This document shows, piece after piece, positions 1-8,080 of a stretch of DNA of 64,000 nucleotides. Position 1 is the stretch's first letter; the number at the start of each line of letters is the position of its first letter. The notes under the pieces were generated by a model. The model was not told the origin of the DNA. It saw nothing but the letters and a program-made list of their open reading frames with translations, and made no database searches. Source of the stretch: an uncultured Clostridia bacterium (lineage in GTDB: Bacteria; Bacillota; Clostridia; Christensenellales; Aristaeellaceae); assembly GCA_934630975.1 (NCBI GenBank), contig CAKTXH010000002.1, positions 3,230 to 67,229 on the forward strand. The letters are read 5' to 3'. Both the position numbers and the translations under genes were made by a program.

Positions 1-872
1 AGCGTATCCATCGTATCGGAAAACATGCCGCCGACAACCGGCACAAAGTTGTCCACCGCGTATTTGGCCGCGCGGATCGCCACGCCGTCGATGCTGGCGC
101 TCGTCACGCCTTGCAGCGACATCGCCCCGAGGAACACCGTGAAGCTCACGCCCAGCAGCCAGCAGACCGCCCCGCGCAAAAGCTGCGCCATCCGGGTCAG
201 GTGCGCCCGGTCGGATAGATGGTTCACCGCCGTCACCGCACAGGTGCACATCACCAGCCGCAGGATCACCTCCCGCGCCAGAAACACCATGCTCCCGGAG
301 GCCGCCGCGACCATCGGGTGCAGAAACGCCGACGACGCGCTTCCGCCCAGCGCCGTGAGCAGGGTCAGCAGCATCGGCAGAAGCCTTTCCATGTGGCGCG
401 TCATGGTCACGATGGTCTGCCGCGTATGCGACAGCTCGCCGAGCGTCACGACGATCACGGGCATCAGCACCAGCACAAAGCAGGCGCTCCTGCTCATGGC
501 CGCAAGCGAATCCGATTGCGGCGCAAGCGTATGAATCAGCAGGCTGGCCAGCACAACCGGCAGCATGATGGAAAGCATCATCCGAAACAGCGCGCCGACC
601 TCCTGCGTAAACACGCCGAGCACCGCCGTCAGCGCGTCGTCCGCCGACAGGCTTTCCCCGCCTGCGAGCGCGCGCACCGTCTGTTCAAGCGTTTGGCGTT
701 CCGGCCAGCCGGGCACATCCAGCGTGATATCCTCAACCGCCGCAAAATTCACGCCGTCCATCACGCGCTCAATGCCCGCCGCAACCTGTTCGTTCGCATC
801 CTTTGCCTCTTCCGCCGCAGCAGCCGTCGGAAGCAGCAGCGCAAGCAGAAAAAGCGCCGCAAGCCGTTTCAT
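1..872 (-). CDS. spoIIIAE: Stage III sporulation protein AE (partial, 3' end outside window)
   Basis: This is the fifth gene of the spoIIIA operon; its product is a polytopic membrane protein of the SpoIIIA-SpoIIQ channel linking mother cell and forespore. The frame opens with ATG at 872 and stays open to position 1, giving about 290 residues against roughly 400 in the family, so the C-terminus lies beyond the window. The start reads MKRLAALFLLALLLPTAAAA, a clear signal peptide. A soluble segment follows, then several hydrophobic stretches. The ATG overlaps the spoIIIAD stop (ATGA), which indicates translational coupling. Function rests on gene order and hydropathy as well as sequence character. 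Confidence 0.92.
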   Translation of the reverse strand, partial: MKRLAALFLLALLLPTAAAAEEAKDANEQVAAGIERVMDGVNFAAVEDITLDVPGWPERQTLEQTVRALAGGESLSADDALTAVLGVFTQEVGALFRMMLSIMLPVVLASLLIHTLAPQSDSLAAMSRSACFVLVLMPVIVVTLGELSHTRQTIVTMTRHMERLLPMLLTLLTALGGSASSAFLHPMVAAASGSMVFLAREVILRLVMCTCAVTAVNHLSDRAHLTRMAQLLRGAVCWLLGVSFTVFLGAMSLQGVTSASIDGVAIRAAKYAVDNFVPVVGGMFSDTMDT

Positions 873-1249
873 TGCAGCGCGCCGACCGCCATTTGCGTCA
901 GCTTGAGAAAAATCGGGAGGGACACGCCCAGCAGCATCAGCCGCCCGCAAAGCTCCGCGCGGCAGGCAATCGACGGCGCATCCATATCCCGGCAGACCTG
1001 CGCGGCGAACTGCGTCATCAGCACAATGCCCATCGCCTTGAGCATCGTCTGCCCATATACCGCATCCAGCGATAATTCGGATAGAAAATCCCGAATCTGC
1101 GCCGCGTATTCGCCCACGGCGGGCAGCAGCATCGAAAGCGTCATCGCGCCGAACGCCACGCACAGCAGCGCCGCAGCGCCCGGGTTCATCTGCCGCAAAA
1201 GCATCGTCATCACCGCCGCAAGCAGACAGAAACCAATCAGCCGAACCAT
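869..1249 (-). CDS. spoIIIAD: Stage III sporulation protein AD
   Basis: This 126-residue integral membrane protein is a SpoIIIA channel component made in the mother cell. It has four hydrophobic segments, beginning with MVRLIGFCLLAAVMTMLLRQ, and its length matches the family (about 130). The sequence between the segments (Cys-Arg-Asp-Met-Asp around residue 90) is short and polar, as in SpoIIIAD/SpoIIIAC-like proteins. It lies 12 bases after spoIIIAC and overlaps spoIIIAE by four bases. Together with the flanking AA, AB, AC and AE genes the assignment is secure. Confidence 0.95.
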   Translation of the reverse strand: MVRLIGFCLLAAVMTMLLRQMNPGAAALLCVAFGAMTLSMLLPAVGEYAAQIRDFLSELSLDAVYGQTMLKAMGIVLMTQFAAQVCRDMDAPSIACRAELCGRLMLLGVSLPIFLKLTQMAVGALQ

Positions 1250-1261
1250 GATGCGCCTCCC

Positions 1262-1459
1262 TTAATACAAGCCGAAAATGCTTTTGACGTTGTTGAGCAG
1301 CTGCGCCACCAGATCCACCACCAGAAACATCACCACGACCAGCCCCGCTACCGAGGCCAGCACGGCGATATCTTCCCTGCCCGCCTTTTGCAACACCTGA
1401 TTCACCGCGAAAATCAGAATACCGACGCCCGCAATCTGAAACAGCAGATCAATGTTCAT
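1262..1459 (-). CDS. spoIIIAC: Stage III sporulation protein AC
   Basis: This 65-residue protein with two transmembrane helices is the smallest SpoIIIA subunit. The sequence shows an N-terminal helix (LLFQIAGVGILIFAVNQVL), a short charged loop (KAGREDIAV) and a second helix rich in Val and Leu, matching the SpoIIIAC architecture and usual length (about 65-68). The upstream bases read GGGAGGCGTGGG before ATG, a usable ribosome site. It sits between spoIIIAB and spoIIIAD in the conserved order. Confidence 0.95.
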   Translation of the reverse strand: MNIDLLFQIAGVGILIFAVNQVLQKAGREDIAVLASVAGLVVVMFLVVDLVAQLLNNVKSIFGLY

Positions 1460-1471
1460 CCCACGCCTCCC

Positions 1472-1993
1472 TTAGATCAGCATCAGAAACGCCGCCGCGC
1501 CGCCCGTCACGCCCAGCGTGCGAATCATCTGCGCCCGTCTGGCCGCATTCTGGCGAAGGCTCTCCTCCCGCTGGCGCAGGCGCTCGTCCGCGTCGGAAAG
1601 AATCCGAATTTGCTCGTCAAGCCCCGTTCGGCCAAGTTCGGCCAGCACCTGTTCAAACGCGCTTTTGTCCGTTTCGGCCAGCACGCCATAGCTGGGCGTT
1701 TTGCCCACCTCGCGCACAAAAAGTTCGATGAGCTGCGGGTTGGCGCTGTTTTCCATCCGTTCGCCGCATAGACGCAGCAGCCTTGTCAATTCCCTTTGCT
1801 CACGCGTCGCGCGCAAATCCATCCCTTTGAGCAGCGCCGCCAGCGGCAGCCGCTCATAGCGAATCACGTCGTTCATCCGCAGGATGCAGCGCCGCATCGC
1901 CTGAATCCAGCGAACGCGCCGCATTTCGCCGTCTGCCGCCGCAAAGCCGATTGCGCTAAGCGAAATCATCGCCATTACCGCCGTATCCCACAT
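1472..1993 (-). CDS. spoIIIAB: Stage III sporulation protein AB
   Basis: A 173-residue protein with an N-terminal membrane segment (MWDTAVMAMISLSAIGFAAA), a central soluble helical region and a hydrophobic C-terminal tail, as in SpoIIIAB (about 170 residues in Bacillus subtilis). I place the start at ATG 1993 because GGGAGAAGGGACAG precedes it directly. The longer frame, up to 2095, would overlap spoIIIAA and adds an arginine-rich segment unlike the family. The soluble part is a helical, type II secretion F-like domain in known structures (family knowledge). The start lies 16 bases beyond the spoIIIAA stop. Confidence 0.92.
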   Translation of the reverse strand: MWDTAVMAMISLSAIGFAAADGEMRRVRWIQAMRRCILRMNDVIRYERLPLAALLKGMDLRATREQRELTRLLRLCGERMENSANPQLIELFVREVGKTPSYGVLAETDKSAFEQVLAELGRTGLDEQIRILSDADERLRQREESLRQNAARRAQMIRTLGVTGGAAAFLMLI

Positions 1994-2009
1994 CTGTCCC
2001 TTCTCCCTT

Positions 2010-2849
2010 CTAAAGCGGCTTTCCTTCCGCGTCATATGCCGCCGCAAGCCGCCCGTGGCGCCCGAGCAGCAGATACCGCTCAAACACGGCCGCATCGTAC
2101 AGCCTTTTTAAGACCGGGCGGCGAAGAACGTCCTCCCAGGTTCCGGCATGCGCGCTGGCCATCAGGCCGATTCCGCATCTTGCCGCGTTCTCAAGCGCCT
2201 GCGCATCCCGCTCATTGCCGATTTCGTCGCAAAGCATTGCCTGCGGCGCCATTGCGCGCAAAAGCATCTCCATCGCCGTCGCCTTGTCCACGCCGCGCAT
2301 CACGTCCAGGCCCATTTCCGCCGTTCCCGTCGGAAAAAGCTCCTCCCGCTCGTCGCAGACCGCCACCCGGAACCCCATACCCGCCAGCCTTTTCGCCGCG
2401 TCGCGCAGAACCGTCGTCTTGCCGCATCCCGGCGGGCCGAAAAGCAGCGCCCGCCGAATTCTTCCGTTCTCCTCTGCGACATGCGGCAAAACGCTTTCGC
2501 TCGCCCCCGGAACGTCTCTGGCTATGCGGATACACACGGACGTCGGCGACGAAAGCCGCCTGTTTCCATGTTCATCCCGCGTCACGCGTCCGCACACGCC
2601 CGCGCGGCAGCCGTTTTCCAGCGGAATATATCCCTGCGCCAGCTGCGTTTCATAGGCATAGCGCGAATAGCCGCAGAGCGCCGTCACCAGCTCGTCCACA
2701 TCCTGCGGCGAAAAAACGACGTCCTGCGCTTCGCTCTGCCCGTCAAATACGAAGCAGGCGTTCTGCCCGGCGTAAAACCGCATCTCCTCCAGCCGCCGCG
2801 CCTGCTTTATCGGCAGATCCAGCAGGCATTTCGCCGCCTTGGGCGACAT
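2010..2849 (-). CDS. spoIIIAA: Stage III sporulation protein AA (ATPase)
   Basis: A secretion-type AAA ATPase that powers the SpoIIIA mother-cell channel. The protein carries a Walker A motif GPPGCGKTT near residue 138 and a Walker B-like stretch AMLCDEIG near 204, followed by a SAHA segment typical of the family. I use ATG 2849 (279 residues). An ATG at 2939 gives 309 residues, but its first 12 codons form a perfect intrinsic-terminator hairpin (2905-2936), so the short start is likelier. No strong ribosome site is within 10 bases of 2849; GGAGGAGG lies about 23 bases upstream. First gene of the spoIIIA operon. The start is uncertain, the identity is not. Confidence 0.93.
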   Translation of the reverse strand: MSPKAAKCLLDLPIKQARRLEEMRFYAGQNACFVFDGQSEAQDVVFSPQDVDELVTALCGYSRYAYETQLAQGYIPLENGCRAGVCGRVTRDEHGNRRLSSPTSVCIRIARDVPGASESVLPHVAEENGRIRRALLFGPPGCGKTTVLRDAAKRLAGMGFRVAVCDEREELFPTGTAEMGLDVMRGVDKATAMEMLLRAMAPQAMLCDEIGNERDAQALENAARCGIGLMASAHAGTWEDVLRRPVLKRLYDAAVFERYLLLGRHGRLAAAYDAEGKPL

Positions 2850-2904
2850 GCGCGCGGCCAGCGCCCGCCGTTCCTCCTCCAGCGGCCCACCCCCCTTATC
2901 GACG

Positions 2905-2936
2905 CAAAAAACGCAGAGGTTTCGTTCCTCTGCGTT
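2905..2936 (-). terminator. Intrinsic terminator downstream of thiI, inside the longest spoIIIAA frame
   Basis: On the minus strand AACGCAGAGG (2936-2927) and CCTCTGCGTT (2919-2910) form a perfect 10-bp stem around a 7-base loop, followed immediately by TTTTT. The hairpin begins about 25 bases after the thiI stop. It would end thiI transcripts and separates that operon from spoIIIA. Confidence 0.8.
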
Positions 2937-2960
2937 CATCTTATGTCGGGTATACGGATT

Positions 2961-4109
2961 TTAGCCCACTTCAACAACTTCCGTGCCTTCGATAGCGGCG
3001 GCAATCAAGGCTTCGCTGTCCAGCGCCTCCTCGGCTTTTTCAATCAGCGCGATGCGCGGGTGCGTCGCCGGATGCTTCGGGGTAAAGACCGTACAGCAAT
3101 CCTCATACGGCAGGGAGGAGGTTTCAAACGTGCCGATCTTCTGCGCGCGCTCGATAATTTCGCTCTTATCCATGCCGATAGCCGGACGGAAAACCGGCAT
3201 ATCGACCACCGCATCCGTGCAGCCGAGCGCCTCCATCGTCTGGCTGGCAACCTGGCCGATGGATTCGCCGGTGATCAGCGCCTGCGCGCCGTCCTGACGG
3301 GCGATGATCTCGGCGATGCGCATCATGTAGCGGCGCATGATGAGCGTCGTATAGTTCTCCGGGCACTTGGCGTGAATCTGCATTTGAATCTCGGTAAACG
3401 GCACGACATGCACGCGCATCCTGCCGCAGTATTCGCTCAGCAGCCGCGCCAGTTCGAGCACCTTTTCCCGCGCGCGCTCGCTGGTATACGGGAAGGAATG
3501 ATAGTGCACACAGCAAAGCTCCACGCCGCGCTTGGCGATCATGAAACCCGCTACCGGGCTGTCGATGCCGCCGGAGAGCAACAGGCACGCCTTGCCGTTG
3601 GTGCCCATCGGCATGCCCTCCACGGCGGGGATGCGCTTTACGGACAGATACGCGTGGTCGCGGATCTCGATCATCATCGTGTGATCCGGGTTGTTGACGT
3701 CCACGGTCAACTGCGGCACATGGTCGAGGATGTAGCCGCCCGCCTCGCGCATAATCGCCGGAGAATCGAGCGGATAGCGCTTATCGGAACGGCGCGCCAG
3801 CACTTTGAACGTGCCGGAAAGCGGCTCCATCATCTTGGCCGCCTGCTCGCAGATCGCCTCGAAATTCTCCTTATCCATTTCAATGGCCGGGCTGACGGAA
3901 TGAACGCCGAACACGCGCGTCACACGGCGGATACATTCGTCCATATCCGTAAAATCGGATACATAGAAGCGTCCTTCGCTCATCCAGACGCGGCCATTCA
4001 CCGGGCGCACGGCCTGACGGATGTGATCCATCAGCTTTTTCATAAAGAACGGGCGGTTCTGCCCCTTCAAAAACACCTCGCCGAAGCGAACCAACAGGAT
4101 TTCTCTCAC
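2961..4109 (-). CDS. thiI: tRNA 4-thiouridine synthetase ThiI
   Basis: This enzyme adenylates uridine 8 of tRNA and transfers persulfide sulfur to make 4-thiouridine; in many bacteria it also serves thiazole synthesis. The 382 residues contain an N-terminal ferredoxin-like segment, a THUMP domain (about 60-165) and a PP-loop pyrophosphatase motif SGGIDSP at about 179-185. There is no C-terminal rhodanese domain, as in many Firmicutes forms where a dedicated NifS supplies the sulfur. The gene directly follows such a cysteine desulfurase by four bases, so the two almost certainly act together. Confidence 0.95.
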   Translation of the reverse strand: MREILLVRFGEVFLKGQNRPFFMKKLMDHIRQAVRPVNGRVWMSEGRFYVSDFTDMDECIRRVTRVFGVHSVSPAIEMDKENFEAICEQAAKMMEPLSGTFKVLARRSDKRYPLDSPAIMREAGGYILDHVPQLTVDVNNPDHTMMIEIRDHAYLSVKRIPAVEGMPMGTNGKACLLLSGGIDSPVAGFMIAKRGVELCCVHYHSFPYTSERAREKVLELARLLSEYCGRMRVHVVPFTEIQMQIHAKCPENYTTLIMRRYMMRIAEIIARQDGAQALITGESIGQVASQTMEALGCTDAVVDMPVFRPAIGMDKSEIIERAQKIGTFETSSLPYEDCCTVFTPKHPATHPRIALIEKAEEALDSEALIAAAIEGTEVVEVG

Positions 4110-4113
4110 CGTT

Positions 4114-5265
4114 TTATCTCCTTTTAAACTGGCGAAGCATGCGATAAAGCGCCAGCATGTGCCGCGCCGCCTCGTCCATTTCGTCCATCGTGTTCATTGC
4201 GCCCAGGCTCACGCGAACCGTTCCGTCCGCCTGCGCCTGAGACAGCCCCATCGCGCGCAGCGTCGGGCTGACCTTTTGCTTATGGGAAGCGCAGGCCGAT
4301 CCCGTGGAAACCAACACGCCCTCGCCTTCCAACGCGTTTCGCATCACTTCGCCGCGCACACCGTCAAAGGACAGGCTGAGGATGTGCGGCGCGCTGTCCG
4401 CATCTCCCGGTTTCGGGCCGTTGAGGCGGATGCCTTCCTCCTGCGAAAGCACCGCCCACAGGTGCGTTTTCATCGCGCGCATCCGCTCCACGGCCTCTTT
4501 ATCCGCCGCGAAGGTTTTCACGGCCTCGCCCAGCCCCAGAATGGCCGGGGAATTATACGTGCCGGAGCGCAGGCCCTTTTCCTGCCCGCCGCCCGTGATC
4601 TGCGGAATCAGCCGAATTCCCGGCCGCACCGCCAGCACGCCGATCCCCTTCGGGCCGTGAATCTTGTGTCCGCTCAGCGCGTACAAATCCACGCCCATGC
4701 GCTCCATGTGCATCGGCACGCGCATGAAGCCCTGTACGCCGTCCACGTGGATCCGCACGTTCGGATTCTTTCTGCGCGCCAGCTTGGCCAGCTCCTCCAC
4801 CGGCTGAATCGCGCCGGTTTCGTTGCTCACCTGCATGCAGCTCACCAGCGCCGTATGCTCGTCGATCACCGTCTCGCAGGCGGCCAGATCGACCACGCCG
4901 CGCGCGTCAATCGGCAGCACGCGCACGGTATGCCCCATCTGTTCTACGCGGTGGATGGTTTCCGCCACCGCCGGGTGCTCAATCGCGCTGCAAACAAAAT
5001 TCGCGCTCTGGCGCAGCGTCGCCGCCACGCCGAGAATCGCAAGATTGTCGCTTTCCGTGCCGCCGCCGGTGAAAATCACGCCGTTTTCCTGAATTCCAAG
5101 CTGCGCGGCAATCGCCCTGCGGCAATCGCGCATCGCCCGATCCACATCGACGGCGGGCTTGTACGCCGCGGAGGCGTTAAAATAGTTTTCGCGCATGCAG
5201 CGATCCATCGCGTCGATCACGCTGTCAAACGGGCGCGTCGTCGCGCTGTTATCCAAATAAATCAT
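4114..5265 (-). CDS. NifS-type cysteine desulfurase paired with ThiI
   Basis: This PLP enzyme converts cysteine to alanine, leaving persulfide sulfur for transfer. The 383 residues have a PLP-binding lysine in SGHKIHGPKG (Lys201), the aminotransferase class V opening YLDNSATT, and a catalytic cysteine in STGSACASH (Cys325). The catalytic loop is the long NifS/IscS-like type, unlike the SufS at 41.4 kb, so the genome has two distinct desulfurases. It lies just upstream of thiI, as NifZ does in Bacillus, and likely serves tRNA thiolation. The start ATG follows GGGGAGAAACC. Confidence 0.93.
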   Translation of the reverse strand: MIYLDNSATTRPFDSVIDAMDRCMRENYFNASAAYKPAVDVDRAMRDCRRAIAAQLGIQENGVIFTGGGTESDNLAILGVAATLRQSANFVCSAIEHPAVAETIHRVEQMGHTVRVLPIDARGVVDLAACETVIDEHTALVSCMQVSNETGAIQPVEELAKLARRKNPNVRIHVDGVQGFMRVPMHMERMGVDLYALSGHKIHGPKGIGVLAVRPGIRLIPQITGGGQEKGLRSGTYNSPAILGLGEAVKTFAADKEAVERMRAMKTHLWAVLSQEEGIRLNGPKPGDADSAPHILSLSFDGVRGEVMRNALEGEGVLVSTGSACASHKQKVSPTLRAMGLSQAQADGTVRVSLGAMNTMDEMDEAARHMLALYRMLRQFKRR

Positions 5266-5318
5266 GGTTTCTCCCCTCGGAAAGAAAGCTCCGAACGCTC
5301 GCGCGCCGGAGAAATCGC

Positions 5319-5852
5319 TCAGCCCTGATAAACGCCGACGGGCAGATAGCGGCAGATCATTTCCACCATTTCCTCGCTCGGCTCGATGATGATCATGTGC
5401 TTTTTGCTTTCCTTGACATAATAGAAATAGAACAGGTTGCCGTCGCGGTTGGAAAACCAGTTCTTCTTTTCCACGTCCTTCATTGCCAGAAAGCGGCGGA
5501 AGCTGTCCCCGGCCACATGGCCGCAGGCGGAAACGTTCTTGACGTTCATGCTGCCCAATTCCTTGCGCTTGGCCTGACGATAAACCTTCGCAAAATCCAG
5601 CGAACCGTTGGTGAACGTGTATTCGTATTCCACCTTGAGGTTATCCTTGAGGAAAAACAGCAGCACGGCGCAGGCAGCCGCCATCAGCGCTGTGATGAGC
5701 GTCACCACGCTGAACTGCACCATCACCACTTGCAGCATCATCAGCGCATACGCGCCGAAGAGCACGACAACCACCCAGCAGAGCGCATAGAGCACATTGG
5801 CCAGCCCTTTGGAATGTGGGCTGACAATGTCCTCCTTAAAATTATCCATCAT
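5319..5852 (-). CDS. Small membrane protein, DUF6106-like
   Basis: A 177-residue protein with two hydrophobic segments near residues 20-45 and 50-67, followed by a cytoplasmic domain rich in Lys, Phe and Tyr. It resembles the uncharacterised DUF6106 family of Clostridia (recalled resemblance, not tested). The C-terminal half alternates short hydrophobic strands and aromatic residues (NLFYFYYVKESKKHMIII), as in a PH-like or beta-rich fold. A good promoter stands upstream (5884-5913) and nifS-thiI follow after 53 bases, so it may head that operon. The function is unknown. Confidence 0.75.
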   Translation of the reverse strand: MMDNFKEDIVSPHSKGLANVLYALCWVVVVLFGAYALMMLQVVMVQFSVVTLITALMAAACAVLLFFLKDNLKVEYEYTFTNGSLDFAKVYRQAKRKELGSMNVKNVSACGHVAGDSFRRFLAMKDVEKKNWFSNRDGNLFYFYYVKESKKHMIIIEPSEEMVEMICRYLPVGVYQG

Positions 5853-5883
5853 AAACGCAAGACCTCCGAATCTTTTGCTTTTT

Positions 5884-5913
5884 ATTATAGCACCAAACGC
5901 GCCGATACTTCAA
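5884..5913 (-). promoter_or_regulatory. Sigma-A promoter for the 5.3-5.9 kb gene and nifS-thiI
   Basis: On the minus strand TTGAAG and TATAAT are separated by 18 bases, about 30 bases before the ATG at 5852. GGAGG lies between promoter and start. Confidence 0.65.
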
Positions 5914-6041
5914 CCCCCACAAAGGAATCGTTTCCGCTTCGTGCGGAAAAAAGAGGATTTCCGCACACTGACCGCGAATTAAAAATTGTTTAACCGTTTT
6001 TTCTGTTCTCAATCGAACCCATTTTCGGAGGTTTTGCATCA

Positions 6042-8039
6042 ATGAAATGCCCCAAATGCGGCGCATGGAACGCAGCTTATCTGCCCAAATGTACCCAATG
6101 CGGCGCGCCGCTCCCGAAAGCCGAGGACGGCCCCGCCGCGTGGGAGGAATCCCTGCACAAGAAAAAACCGTCGCTCGAAGTGACGACGTTTGATGAAAAA
6201 GACGAATTAAACGCAGCCCAGCCAGACGCGCAGGCGGAAAACGCTGGCTTTGATCCGGAAGACCTTGACCGCGCGCAGCTGACCGACGAGCTGGAAGATT
6301 TGAAAAAGCGCCGGGAGGACGGCAAAAAACGCATCCGCCAGATGCGCCAGCAGGCCGACCACATCCGCCGCTCCCTTCAGGAGGCGCAGATTGTCCGCCC
6401 CATGCCCGAGGCCGACGACCTTTCCGCCGGATACAGCGGGGACAGCGCGGCCATCCGCCGCCGTCAGCAGCAAAAGCAGGCTGCCTACACCCAGTCGGAG
6501 ACGGAGGATGCGCCGCCCGAGGATGAATACGGCTACTTCGGCAACCCCGCGCACGAGCACCCGCTGGCCTATGACGACGACGACCCGCATGCGCCGATCT
6601 ATTACGACGGCTACACGCCCGATCCCGGCGATCAGGGCGCGCTGACGGATGACGAATATATGCCCCGGCGTGTGCAGACGCGCCCGACTTACACGGAGCA
6701 GGATACGCGCAGCCCAGGCCAGCGCAGAAGAAGCCCGCTTCGCATCATTCTGACCATCCTGCTTCTGCTGCTCGGCTGCGGCGCGATGGGCGTGGGCGGC
6801 GTACTGATTGCGCGTCATTTCGTGCTCTCGCAGGGCATGCAGGTGCGCAACGACAACGAAACCCGCGTTGAACTGACCGCCACCACTGTGGACGATCACC
6901 CCGCGCACACCATCACCATCTATGGCCGCGAAAACGCCACCGTCTACCTGCGGGAGATGCAGACCTCCTACGTCATCGCCGACGGCAAGGTTTCCATCAC
7001 CGTGCCGGATTATATGTGGTACGACACCGAATCTTCCACCTATGCGACGGCGGTGGAAACCGATACGATGGATATTTCCATCACGCCCTACATCCGCTAT
7101 TCGCAGGAGGGCGACCAGTACCAGCTCGACCCGATTGAATACACCATCGACGTGCCGCTCTCGCCGATTCGGCTTGTAAAGCCTGCGACGGTGCGCGCGG
7201 AGGTCGGCGTTTCGATCTACGAAGTGCAGATCAACGTGGAAAAAGGTTCCACCGTCATCATCGACGGCACGAACGTCTCCACTCTGATTCGCGAAACGGG
7301 CAACGTTTCCAAGAACGTGCAGGTTCTGCCCGTCGGCGATAACACGATTTCCATCTCCGTCAAGAGCAAATACTGCCGCGAAAACAAGATGGAAGTTACG
7401 CTCTACCGCGCCGAGCAGGAAATCCCGCTTGAGCTGGACGCCACCGTGCTCGTGGAATGGAACTACGAACCGATTTCCGCCGAGAAATACGCCGCCGCCA
7501 CGGATGAGGAAAAAGCCGCCATGCATATTCCCTCCATCAGCGGCACGACGCTTCCCGGGGCGACCATCACCGTCGATTTCCCGCACCGCAATCTGGAAGT
7601 CGATCCGGCCACGGGGCGCTTCAGCTTCATCCCGCTGTTCTCCCAGCTGGGCAACAACGACGTGGTGATTCGCGCCTCCTACGAGGGCAGAGCCGACTCC
7701 GTGATCACCCACACCGTGTATTACATGCCCAACGCCGATATCTACACCCGCCGCGCATGGGATCTGGACGCGCAGTATACCGATCTGGTGAATTACATCA
7801 CCATGCGCAAGGGCACGATCTACATGGGCACGGGCACGATCACCCGCATCGTCAGCACCACCCCGCAGATGGCCATCATGAACATCGGCACGGACAACTT
7901 TGAAAAGCTGGTCATGCTGGAAAACAGTTCCAAGACGACATGGACGGTCGGCACCAAATACCGCATTTACGGCGAGGCCTACGGCCTGTACGATACCATG
8001 CCGCGCCTGACCGTGCGATACACCTATCTGGTCGAATAA
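6042..8039 (+). CDS. Membrane-anchored zinc-ribbon protein with large extracytoplasmic domain
   Basis: A 665-residue single-pass protein of unknown role. The N-terminus is a zinc ribbon (Cys3, Cys6, Cys17, Cys20). An acidic and coiled-coil cytoplasmic region follows (about 80-115, rich in Lys/Arg/Glu), then a proline- and acid-rich linker with many Asp, Glu and Tyr, then one transmembrane helix at about 231-258 (ILTILLLLLGCGAMG). The remaining 400 residues are beta-rich with Ig-like repeats, probably outside the cell. CGGAGG lies 10 bases before ATG. No enzyme motif is visible. It is a candidate envelope-sensing or scaffold protein; that role is inference. Confidence 0.8.
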   Translation: MKCPKCGAWNAAYLPKCTQCGAPLPKAEDGPAAWEESLHKKKPSLEVTTFDEKDELNAAQPDAQAENAGFDPEDLDRAQLTDELEDLKKRREDGKKRIRQMRQQADHIRRSLQEAQIVRPMPEADDLSAGYSGDSAAIRRRQQQKQAAYTQSETEDAPPEDEYGYFGNPAHEHPLAYDDDDPHAPIYYDGYTPDPGDQGALTDDEYMPRRVQTRPTYTEQDTRSPGQRRRSPLRIILTILLLLLGCGAMGVGGVLIARHFVLSQGMQVRNDNETRVELTATTVDDHPAHTITIYGRENATVYLREMQTSYVIADGKVSITVPDYMWYDTESSTYATAVETDTMDISITPYIRYSQEGDQYQLDPIEYTIDVPLSPIRLVKPATVRAEVGVSIYEVQINVEKGSTVIIDGTNVSTLIRETGNVSKNVQVLPVGDNTISISVKSKYCRENKMEVTLYRAEQEIPLELDATVLVEWNYEPISAEKYAAATDEEKAAMHIPSISGTTLPGATITVDFPHRNLEVDPATGRFSFIPLFSQLGNNDVVIRASYEGRADSVITHTVYYMPNADIYTRRAWDLDAQYTDLVNYITMRKGTIYMGTGTITRIVSTTPQMAIMNIGTDNFEKLVMLENSSKTTWTVGTKYRIYGEAYGLYDTMPRLTVRYTYLVE

Positions 8040-8043
8040 AAAC

Positions 8044-8078
8044 AAATCCTCCTCTGGCAGCCGCCGGGGAGGATTTTT
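8044..8078. terminator. Bidirectional intrinsic terminator
   Basis: AATCCTCC (8045-8052) pairs with GGAGGATT (8068-8075), followed by TTT on the plus strand. On the minus strand the same stem is followed by TGTTTTTATT. It lies between the convergent zinc-ribbon and M20 peptidase genes. Confidence 0.75.
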
Positions 8079-8080
8079 GC

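Noticed and set aside
219..1265. Long plus-strand frame across the spoIIIA region
   Set aside because: Shadow of the spoIIIA genes with arginine/histidine-rich composition typical of GC-rich antisense.
2850..2939. N-terminal extension of spoIIIAA
   Set aside because: It consists of an intrinsic terminator and lacks a ribosome site, so I treat it as untranslated.
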